53,971 bases of DNA from DASYHS01 sp035998295. GTDB lineage: Bacteria; Pseudomonadota; Alphaproteobacteria; Azospirillales; Azospirillaceae. The notes below the pieces were generated by a model, which saw only the letters and a list, made by a program, of their open reading frames with translations, was not told the DNA's origin and did no database searches. Of the stretch, positions 48,015-53,971 are shown in pieces. The translations under genes were made by a program, and so were the position numbers. Positions within the stretch are counted from its first letter, which is position 1. Each line of letters begins with the position of its first letter. The stretch covers positions 1 to 53,971 of the forward strand of contig NZ_DASYHS010000046.1 of assembly GCF_035998295.1 (NCBI RefSeq), in the 5' to 3' direction.

Positions 48015-48036
48015 GCGGGCGCCGTCAGGCGCCCGC
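48015..48036. terminator. Hairpin between convergent hypothetical gene and galE
   Basis: GCGGGCGCC (48015-48023) and GGCGCCCGC (48028-48036) are perfect 9-bp arms around GTCA in the 44-bp gap between the two stops. Likely a bidirectional transcript end. Confidence 0.55.
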
Positions 48037-48047
48037 GCGCGGGACCG

Positions 48048-49043
48048 CTACGCCGCATGGCTGGGAAGGCGGCGCTGCCATTCCAGCGAGGTGGCGATGA
48101 TGGTGCGCAGGTCGTCGTGCCGGGCGCGCCAGCCGAGAAGCTCCCTGATCTTGCTGTTGTCGGCCACGACGCTCGGCGGATCGCCGGCGCGCCTGGGTGC
48201 CTCGCGGACCGGCAGGGGCCGGCCCGTGATCCCCTGTATCGCGGAAACGACGTCGCGGACCGAATATCCCCGGCCGTAGCCGCAGTTCAGCACCAGGCTG
48301 GGGCCGCCGTCCAGCAGATGGCGGAGCGCCAGCACATGGGCTTCGGCCAAGTCCGACACGTGGATGAAGTCGCGCACGCAGGTGCCGTCCGCGGTCGGGT
48401 AGTCGGTGCCGAAGACGTCGAGCCGCGCCCGGCGGCCGAGGGCCGTTTCGCAGGCCGCGCGGATCAGATGGGTGGTCGTCGCCGACATCTGCCCGGTCCG
48501 CATCTGCGGGTCGGCGCCGGCGACGTTGAAGTAGCGCAGGACGACGCTGCGCAGCCCGTGCGCCGGGTCCGCGTCGGCCAGCATCTGCTCGGTCATCAGC
48601 TTGGAGGCGCCGTAGGGATTGATCGGGGCGGGCCTCGTCTCCTCCGTCACCGGGACCTGCTCCGGCTGCCCGTAGACGGCGGCGGTGGAGGAGAAGATCA
48701 CCTTGTCCACGCCGGCGTCCAGGCAGCCCTGGAACAGGGAAAGACTGTTGGCCGTGTTGTTCCGGTAGTAGTCGAGCGGCCGTTCCACCGACTCCGGGAC
48801 GATGATGCTGCCGGCGAAATGCAGGACCGCCCGTACGTCGAACCGCTTCAGCGTGTCCACGACCCGCGCCCGGTCGCCGACATTGCCGCGGACCAGGGGG
48901 ACCCCGTCCGGGACCAGCGCCGGGTTGCCGGTCGACAGGTCGTCGAGCACGACCGGGCGGAAGCCGGCGTCCAGCAGGGCCAGCACGGCATGGGAACCGA
49001 TGTAGCCGGCCCCGCCGGTGACCAGGATCGGAGTGTCGTTCAC
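48048..49043 (-). CDS. galE: UDP-glucose 4-epimerase
   Basis: A 331-residue extended short-chain dehydrogenase that interconverts UDP-glucose and UDP-galactose with bound NAD+. The NAD motif GGAGYIGSH lies near the N-terminus, STAAVYG supplies the catalytic Ser/Thr, and NPYGASK the Tyr and Lys. LRYFNVAGADP and TADGTCVRDFIHVSDLAEAH are GalE-specific. The GTG at 49043 has GGAGGG 7 bp upstream and starts at NDTPILVTGG; a longer reading would add 38 residues without homology. UDP-galactose would feed surface polysaccharide synthesis. It appears to be a single-gene unit. Confidence 0.92.
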   Translation of the reverse strand: MNDTPILVTGGAGYIGSHAVLALLDAGFRPVVLDDLSTGNPALVPDGVPLVRGNVGDRARVVDTLKRFDVRAVLHFAGSIIVPESVERPLDYYRNNTANSLSLFQGCLDAGVDKVIFSSTAAVYGQPEQVPVTEETRPAPINPYGASKLMTEQMLADADPAHGLRSVVLRYFNVAGADPQMRTGQMSATTTHLIRAACETALGRRARLDVFGTDYPTADGTCVRDFIHVSDLAEAHVLALRHLLDGGPSLVLNCGYGRGYSVRDVVSAIQGITGRPLPVREAPRRAGDPPSVVADNSKIRELLGWRARHDDLRTIIATSLEWQRRLPSHAA

Positions 49044-49313
49044 CGGCCGGCCCTCCGGTTGCCGGGGGAGGGCGACTGCGGGGAGTAAGGCATGGCAACC
49101 GGCATGATCGGCAACGCTCCGGGCATCGGGAAGGCGGCCTTCGGGCCGCGGCTCCACCCAGAGTTAGGGAACGGCCCGGTGCCTGTCAGTGGCGCATCCC
49201 GGTGATCTCCGTTCGGGGCATCGGGGGGCAAGCCTTCCGGTCAGCCGCGCGGAACTCCGGCAGGTGTGCCCGGTTCACGTCTCGAGACCGGAACGGGAGC
49301 ACGGCGCGGGACC

Positions 49314-49493
49314 ATGGCGGAAGAGGATCGGCATATTCGGGAGCGGCCCGTCGACGCATCGTCGCGCGGCCCCGTGGTGTCGGGGGAACGGGCGCGGCAG
49401 GGCAGGATCGTGCTGAACACGCCGGCCCGCCGCTGGATATTCGCCACCGGCCTGCTGGTGCTCGTGGTGGTCGTGATCCTGTTCGGCTGGTAA
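49314..49493 (+). CDS. Small membrane protein of 59 residues
   Basis: A short protein with a charged N-terminal half (AEEDRHIRERPVD) and one C-terminal membrane helix (IFATGLLVLVVVVILFGW), so it is probably tail-anchored. The RARQGRIVLNTPARR stretch just before the helix resembles many small uncharacterised alphaproteobacterial proteins. No ribosome site stands out. Function unknown. The 270-bp stretch before it (49044-49313) holds only the galE ribosome site and no gene that I can support. Confidence 0.5.
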   Translation: MAEEDRHIRERPVDASSRGPVVSGERARQGRIVLNTPARRWIFATGLLVLVVVVILFGW

Positions 49494-49527
49494 CGACGCC
49501 TCATCCCTGGGATCGTGGGAGTTCGCC

Positions 49528-49791
49528 ATGCGCATCGCTGGTATCGCCGCCGCTCTCGTCCTCGCCGGATGCTCATCCCTGGCAGGGACTTCGCCCGGCA
49601 CGGACGTTGCCGGCGCCGGGATCTGCCAGCCCGAACGCTGGGAGCGCATCCAGGCTCTGTCCACCAAGCCGGAGGTCGACGCGCTCGCGCGCGAGGCCGC
49701 GGACAGGTACCGGGCCGGCGACACCGCCGGCTGCCTCCTCGAGTTGAACCGGGCGGAGTACGAGGCTCACGAGGCGCCTATCTACGACTGA
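49528..49791 (+). CDS. Small putative lipoprotein (87 residues)
   Basis: The N-terminus MRIAGIAAALVLAGC is a lipoprotein signal peptide with lipobox LAGC, so the mature protein starts at Cys15 and is lipid-anchored. The mature 73 residues contain two Cys (ICQPERW and AGCLLELN) that could form a disulfide, and a helical ELNRAEYEAHEAPIYD tail. No family recognised. It lies 34 bp after the small membrane protein on the same strand. Confidence 0.65.
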   Translation: MRIAGIAAALVLAGCSSLAGTSPGTDVAGAGICQPERWERIQALSTKPEVDALAREAADRYRAGDTAGCLLELNRAEYEAHEAPIYD

Positions 49792-49909
49792 TCCCCGGCA
49801 CTCGCCTTTTCCGCGCGGGACCTCGGCTGGCATTCACCTGTTCACGTGATGGACGGGCGCCTCGAGATGGCGCCGAGCGTCCTTGGGGAATGGCAGGAAG
49901 GAACCGCCG

Positions 49910-50386
49910 ATGTCCGCGATCATGCTTCGCACCGCTGCCCGCAGTCTTGCGGCCCTCTCGGGGTTGGCCCTTCTGGCCGCCTGCGCCAATCCGCGGACCG
50001 ACGAGGTCATGCAGGCCCAGGACGCGCTGGTCGGCATGCCGGTCGAGACGCTGCTCTCCTGTGCCGGCGTGCCGGAACGGCGCGCCAGCGCCGCCGGCAC
50101 CGACTTCTTCACCTATGTCGGCGCGCAGGGTGCGGGCACCGCCGGCCCGACGACGTCGCTGGGCGTCGGCCTCGGGACCGGCGGCGGTGGTTTCGGCTTT
50201 GGCCTCGGCCTGCCGCTCGGGACGGCCGGAGGGGGTATCCAGCGGGATGCGTGCGAAGCGACCTTCACGGTCCGCAACGGGGTCGTCCAGCAGGTCCGCT
50301 ACAGCGGCGACGCGGTCGGGGAATGCTATCCCGTCGTCGCGAACTGCCTCGCGGTGGCTACGGGACCCGTGTCGGCCGTTCGATGA
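49910..50386 (+). CDS. Putative lipoprotein with Gly-rich centre (158 residues)
   Basis: The N-terminus MSAIMLRTAARSLAALSGLALLAAC is a lipoprotein signal with lipobox LAAC. The mature part has MPVETLLSCAGVPERR, like the short domains of SmpA/BamE-type lipoproteins, then a Gly-rich segment (GVGLGTGGGGFGFGLGLPLG), and a C-terminal strand pair ATFTVRNGVVQQVRYSG with three Cys. AGGAAGGA precedes the ATG at 49910. It may be a small outer-membrane-associated protein; the BamE-like fold is suggested by the TLLSCAGVP and NGVVQQVRY elements only. Confidence 0.65.
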   Translation: MSAIMLRTAARSLAALSGLALLAACANPRTDEVMQAQDALVGMPVETLLSCAGVPERRASAAGTDFFTYVGAQGAGTAGPTTSLGVGLGTGGGGFGFGLGLPLGTAGGGIQRDACEATFTVRNGVVQQVRYSGDAVGECYPVVANCLAVATGPVSAVR

Positions 50387-50420
50387 TCCCTCCGATCGGC
50401 CCGGCCCGCGCGTGCCGCCG

Positions 50421-50606
50421 CTACTCGGCGGCGCTTCGCGTGTGGGTGAGCAGATGGTCGATCCGCTCCTTCGTGTGCAGCTTTTCAATCTTCATGCGCT
50501 TCAGTCCGATCTCGTCGGGCCAGAGGCGCTTTTCTTCTTCCCAGATGAGATGGTCCAGGGTGGCGTGGCGTTCGCGAAGCGAGTCGAGGCTCGGTTCTTC
50601 CGACAT
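50421..50606 (-). CDS. YdcH-family small protein (DUF465-like)
   Basis: A 61-residue, highly charged helical protein: SLRERHATLDHLIWEEEKRLWPDEIGLKRMKIEKLHTKERIDHLL. The RHxxLDxxI...E start and KxxKLxxKxRI core match the YdcH/DUF465 family, common as one- or two-copy small proteins in Alphaproteobacteria; function is unknown. AAGGAGG lies before the ATG at 50606. Convergent with the lipoprotein gene. Confidence 0.75.
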   Translation of the reverse strand: MSEEPSLDSLRERHATLDHLIWEEEKRLWPDEIGLKRMKIEKLHTKERIDHLLTHTRSAAE

Positions 50607-51160
50607 CGCAGTCCTCCTTGAAGCCTGGGACCGGGCGCAGGATGCGCCCGAGCGCACCGTCGAGAATCAGTGTCGTGGAAGACAGAAGTGTCTGCAAGAG
50701 GATTCGCACTCACCGGCGGAAGTATCGCCGCATCGGGGAGGAGCCGATTCGGGATGGTTCCTGCTTCTTCTCAGTTGTCGGGTGCGAGACGGGGAGTGAC
50801 ACATTTTCAAGGCGTTTTGAGCTATTTTACCTCGTATTGGGGGTGCGGTCACAGAAGATAGAATTTCAGAGAAAAGGGCCGAAATAACTCATCTACCATC
50901 CTTTCCGACTCTTCTCCCATTCAGGGCGGAGCTGCCTCCATGTTGCCCGGGCCGGACAGCGCCCATGTGACGGGGCGGGGCCGCATCCCGCTCGGGGCGC
51001 CGTGCCAGTCCGCCGACGTTCATCGCACTATTTTCCGGAAGGCGGAGCCACCGGCAGGCCATGAGGAAAGCGCCTGCTCGGCGACGGCCTCAAGCATGTC
51101 GCGGCTGAAGGCGGCCTTGGCCTACACCGCTCTTGGAACCACGACGAATATCGACGGCCC
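50607..51160. other. Intergenic region with an AT-rich patch and no supported gene
   Basis: The 554 bp between the YdcH-like gene and fliG (both on the minus strand) hold the YdcH promoter region at the left. A markedly AT-rich patch lies at about 50790-50910. Short reading frames on both strands lack family features and ribosome sites. I see no RNA gene or repeat. Confidence 0.4.
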
Positions 51161-52183
51161 CTAGTAGATCAGCTCGTCTTCGCCCTTGCCTTCGGCGAGC
51201 ACGATCTCGCCGCGCGCCGCCAGGTCCTTGGCGAGCTGGACCATGTACATCTGCGACTCGTCGACGTCGCGCACCCGGACGGGGCCCATGGAGGCCATGT
51301 CCTCGCGCAGGATCTTGGCGGCGCGCTCGGACATGTTGGTGAAGAACAGGTCGCGGAGCTGCTCGGAAGCCCCCTTCAGCGCCAGCGCCAGCTTGGGCTT
51401 GTCGACCACGCGGAGCAGCGTCTGCACGCCGGCCGGGTCCAGCTTCGACAGGTCCTCGAAGGTGAACATCAGCGCCTTGATCCGCTCGGCGCTGTCCCGG
51501 TTGCGTTCTTCCAGCGCGGTGATGAACCGGTTCTCGGTGTTGCGGTCGAGATGGTTGAAGATCTCCGCCATCATCTCGTGCGCGTCGCGGCGGCTGGTCC
51601 GCGCGAGGTTGGACATGAACTCGGTCCGAAGCGTGCGCTCGACCTGATCGAGCACTTCCTTCTGCACGGATTCCATGCGCAGCATGCGCATGATCACTTC
51701 CATCGCGAAGCTCTCGGGCAGCAGGGCGAGCACGCGCGACGCATGGTCCGACTTGATCTTGGACAGGACGAGGGCGACGGTCTGCGGGTACTCGTTCTTC
51801 AGGTAGTTGGCGAGCACCGTCTCGTTGACGTTGCCGAGCTTGTCCCACATCGTGCGGCCGGCCGGGCCGCGGATGTCCTCCATGATCTGGTCGACGCGGT
51901 CCTTTTCCAGGACCTTCAGCAGCAGGCGTTCCGTCGTGTCGTAGCTGCCGACCAGCGAGCCCGTGCTCGAGATCTGCTCCGCGAACTCGACGAACAGGCG
52001 CTCGATGATGTTGGCGCTGACCGTACCCAGGTTGGCCATGGTCTGGGAAAGCTCGCGGATCTCCTCGTCGTCCATGTAGCCGAACAGCTTGGCCGCATGC
52101 TCTTCGCCCAGCGCCAGCAGCATGATCGAGGCCTTCTCCGGTCCGGTCAGGCTGCGGTAGTCCTCGCGTACGCGCGTCGCCAT
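51161..52183 (-). CDS. fliG: Flagellar motor switch protein FliG
   Basis: A 340-residue protein with the full FliG layout: N-terminal domain (TGPEKASIMLLALGEEHAAKLFGYMDDEEI), middle domain with the EHPQ-like ANYLKNEYPQTVALVLSKI (EYPQ here), and the C-terminal torque domain with FTFEDLSKLDPAGVQTLLRVVDKPKLALALKGA. Charged residues of the torque helix are present (RDLFFTNMSERAAKILREDM). It sits in the C-ring between MS-ring and motor and sets rotation direction. ATG 52183 has GAGG upstream; an ATG five codons earlier is the alternative. It stands apart from other flagellar structural genes in this window. Confidence 0.93.
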   Translation of the reverse strand: MATRVREDYRSLTGPEKASIMLLALGEEHAAKLFGYMDDEEIRELSQTMANLGTVSANIIERLFVEFAEQISSTGSLVGSYDTTERLLLKVLEKDRVDQIMEDIRGPAGRTMWDKLGNVNETVLANYLKNEYPQTVALVLSKIKSDHASRVLALLPESFAMEVIMRMLRMESVQKEVLDQVERTLRTEFMSNLARTSRRDAHEMMAEIFNHLDRNTENRFITALEERNRDSAERIKALMFTFEDLSKLDPAGVQTLLRVVDKPKLALALKGASEQLRDLFFTNMSERAAKILREDMASMGPVRVRDVDESQMYMVQLAKDLAARGEIVLAEGKGEDELIY

Positions 52184-52502
52184 GGCGTGTCCTCGCATCA
52201 CGGTGCGCCCGCACCGCTCATGCGCGCGATGATAGATCAAATCCGCACCGGAAGGTGAGCGCATCATCGTCCGAAGGGGGAGGCGTGGCCTTCCTGCAAC
52301 ATTCGCAGCGGCCCGCGGCATCGGGGCGCGAGCCTCGAAGGGATATCGGATTCGATCCCGGTCCGGGCCGAACCCATATCCGTTCGGGACAGATACGCAA
52401 GGCAACGAACCTGTTTGTTTTATGTCTTGATGCGATGGCGATAATTCCTTAGGATTTTAGAGAGTGATGTTTTCTTCGTTCTCAACAAGAAGTTCGGCGG
52501 AT
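52184..52502. promoter_or_regulatory. Divergent gap between fliG and the MucR-type gene
   Basis: 319 bp carrying the start regions of both genes. The right part, about 52395-52490, is AT-rich (TTTGTTTTATGTCTTGATG, then GATAATTCC), the likely promoter of the MucR-type gene. I find no sigma-54 or CtrA motif on the fliG side and no supported reading frame. Confidence 0.4.
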
Positions 52503-52976
52503 ATGGACAGCAAAACGGCGTATTCGGCCCCCACGGACAGGACCGAGCTGGTCCGGCTCACCACCCGCATAGTTTCGGCCTATGTCCGCAACTCGACGCT
52601 GCCGACCGGCATGCTCGCGGGGCTGATCGAGGGCGTGTTCGGCGCCCTGTCGGGCGCAGCCAGCCCACAGCCCGCGCCGTCGGTGGAAAAGCCGCAGCCG
52701 GCGGTCCCGATCAACCGCTCGATCCGGCCCGATCACATCGTCTGCCTCGAGGACGGCAAGAAGCTGAAGATGCTGAAGCGCCACCTCTGGTCGCGCTACC
52801 GGATGACGCCGGACGAATACCGCAGGAAATGGGATCTCCCCGCCGACTATCCGATGGTGGCGCCGGACTACGCCAAGCAGCGCTCCTATCTCGCCAAGAA
52901 GATCGGGCTGGGCAGGTTGGGGCGCGAGGACGGCACCCCGGTCGACGACGGTCCGGACGAGGTCGTCGCGGCGTGA
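52503..52976 (+). CDS. Ros/MucR-family transcriptional regulator with incomplete zinc site
   Basis: A 157-residue regulator. Residues about 12-50 (ELVRLTTRIVSAYVRNSTLPTGMLAGLIEGVFGAL) form the helical N-terminal oligomerisation region; a Pro-rich linker leads to the DNA-binding domain IVCLEDGKKLKMLKRHLWSRYRMTPDEYRRKWDL. In Ros-type fingers zinc is held by C-x2-C and two His. Here Cys81 and His94 remain, but the second Cys is Asp84 and the second His positions are Arg98 and Tyr99. MucR proteins control exopolysaccharide, motility and cell-cycle genes. Start uncertain: ATG 52503 gives the usual family start; GTG/ATG at 52464/52467 would add 12-13 residues. Confidence 0.85.
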   Translation: MDSKTAYSAPTDRTELVRLTTRIVSAYVRNSTLPTGMLAGLIEGVFGALSGAASPQPAPSVEKPQPAVPINRSIRPDHIVCLEDGKKLKMLKRHLWSRYRMTPDEYRRKWDLPADYPMVAPDYAKQRSYLAKKIGLGRLGREDGTPVDDGPDEVVAA

Positions 52977-53017
52977 GCTACCGGCCGGTGGGCATCCCTG
53001 CCGGTGATCGTCCCGGC

Positions 53018-53032
53018 TTAACCCTCGGTTAA
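53018..53032. promoter_or_regulatory. CtrA-type box TTAA-N7-TTAA
   Basis: TTAACCCTCGGTTAA matches the full CtrA consensus TTAA-N7-TTAA and is also a perfect dyad. It lies 107 bp before the methyltransferase start and 42 bp after the MucR-type gene. CtrA controls cell-cycle genes in Caulobacter and mainly motility genes in Rhodospirillales, which fits the nearby fliG. Confidence 0.6.
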
Positions 53033-53138
53033 CGGCGCGCCGTCTACCGTCGTCGGGCGGGCGGTGGCCTCAGGCGCGCCGTACGCACCATCGGGTCAGA
53101 GCCCGGGTCACGGGCCGGATCGGGGACGGCAGCGACCG

Positions 53139-53971
53139 ATGAGCGAGGAGAAGACGTCACTCGGCTGGAAACGACGCCTGGCCGCATGGTGGGAAGGCTA
53201 CGAACTGCCGCCGGTGGCGGCGCAAGCCGATGCCCCTTCCACCTGTCTCCCGGCGCCTCCGCCGCCGCCCGGGCCACCGGGGCCGGCCAGTCAGGCCGGC
53301 AACGTCAGTCGTTTCGGCAGGCCTCTTTGGACCGCGACGCGGATCGAGGTCGCCGAGAAGATCTGGGGGTCGGGCTTCGCGACCCCTGGCGGCGAGGACT
53401 TCATCCCCTACCTCGTGAAGCCGCTCGGCCTGAACCCGGCCATGAGCGTGCTCGACCTGTCGGCCGGCCTCGGCGGGGCCACCCGCCAGATGGCCTCGAC
53501 CTTCGGGTGCTGGGTCACCGGCCTGGAGGCGTCTCCGGTCCTGGCCGAGGCGGCGATGGAACGTTCGGTGAAGGCCGGCCTCGCCAAGCAGGCGCCGGTC
53601 GCGCATTACGATCCCGAGACCTTCCGCCACCCGAAGCGCTTCGACTGCATCTTCGCCAAGGAAGCCTTCGTCTTCATCAAGAACCGCGAGGCGCTGACCG
53701 ACGCGATCGAGCTGAGCCTGAAGCCGAAGGGGCAGCTCCTGTTCACCGACTACGTATATGAAAAGCAGGCCGCCCCGGGGCCGGCGACCCGTTCCTGGCT
53801 CGACAACGAGCCGATCGAGCCGCACGTCCTCACGATCTCGCAGGTCGTGACGTCGCTCCAGCAGCGCAACCTCGACATCCGCATCACCGAAGACATCACG
53901 GACACGCACAAGAACCTCATCATCCAGGCGGTCCAGACCCTGACCGGCTTTCTGGAGAAGCACACGCTCGC
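53139..53971 (+). CDS. SAM-dependent methyltransferase, 3' end beyond window
   Basis: The frame opens at ATG 53139 and runs off the right edge, giving 277 residues. A Trp/Arg-rich start (GWKRRLAAWWEGYELPPV) and a Pro-rich linker precede the class I methyltransferase core: motif I is VLDLSAGLGGATRQMA, followed by VTGLEASPVLAEAA (acidic residue for the SAM ribose) and FDCIFAKEAFVFIKN. The target is unknown. The CtrA-type box upstream and fliG nearby suggest a cell-cycle or motility-linked role. Alternative starts within the linker are possible. Confidence 0.75.
   Translation, partial: MSEEKTSLGWKRRLAAWWEGYELPPVAAQADAPSTCLPAPPPPPGPPGPASQAGNVSRFGRPLWTATRIEVAEKIWGSGFATPGGEDFIPYLVKPLGLNPAMSVLDLSAGLGGATRQMASTFGCWVTGLEASPVLAEAAMERSVKAGLAKQAPVAHYDPETFRHPKRFDCIFAKEAFVFIKNREALTDAIELSLKPKGQLLFTDYVYEKQAAPGPATRSWLDNEPIEPHVLTISQVVTSLQQRNLDIRITEDITDTHKNLIIQAVQTLTGFLEKHTL

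Noticed and set aside
50940..51164. Short plus-strand frame of 74 codons before fliG
   Set aside because: No ribosome site, no homology pattern, and it ends over the fliG stop region; more likely chance.

Overview
The window is about 54 kb of very GC-rich bacterial chromosome. fliG, a Ros/MucR-type regulator, a YdcH-like protein, a perfect CtrA-type box and many TRAP and TTT (tripartite tricarboxylate) uptake systems point to an alphaproteobacterium, probably near the Rhodospirillales. The placement rests on gene content only. I saw no rRNA, tRNA, CRISPR array or intact insertion sequence.

Bases 1-9760 hold small catabolic cassettes: the end of a TetR gene beside an imine-reductase-like enzyme; a GntR-controlled locus (cyclase, FAH-family hydrolase, TRAP transporter); and a CGNR zinc-finger regulator divergent from an alpha/beta hydrolase and a fosmidomycin-resistance-type exporter. 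Bases 9840-18575 hold a TTT operon whose permease genes are interleaved with a Gfo/Idh oxidoreductase, followed by an enolase-superfamily dehydratase or racemase, an epimerase-like protein, a TetR regulator and a DapA-like aldolase: a probable sugar-acid pathway. Bases 18583-26415 hold a hexuronate locus (GntR, TRAP transporter, uxaC, uxuB, uxuA).

Bases 26690-38560 carry the least familiar content. After a TSUP exporter and its LysR regulator come a type II thioesterase broken by a one-base frameshift, a 728-residue protein with two heme-oxygenase-like diiron (HDO) repeats, a KAS III-like enzyme with an altered active site, an NRPS reading TubC docking-heterocyclization-adenylation-carrier with a cysteine-type specificity code, a free acyl carrier protein, and a cupin fused to a degenerate methionyl-tRNA-synthetase-like domain. 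Together they look like a cluster for a small cysteine-derived thiazoline product that I cannot match to a known pathway. AT-rich intergenic segments lie inside it and at its right edge.

Bases 38556-47470 hold an SfnB-like flavin monooxygenase, then a reductive dehalogenase of the catabolic NpRdhA/BhbA type in one operon with a ferredoxin-NADP reductase and a [2Fe-2S] ferredoxin, a NahR/PcpR-like LysR regulator, and a third TRAP transporter with the same 16-bp palindrome before each of its two transcription units. The rest is housekeeping-like: galE, small lipoproteins, fliG, a MucR-type regulator lacking half its zinc ligands, and a methyltransferase cut by the window edge.

Six gene ends carry short tandem duplications (12-32 bp units, two or three copies) that include or abut the stop codon. 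This recurs across unrelated genes and is one of the odder signals here.
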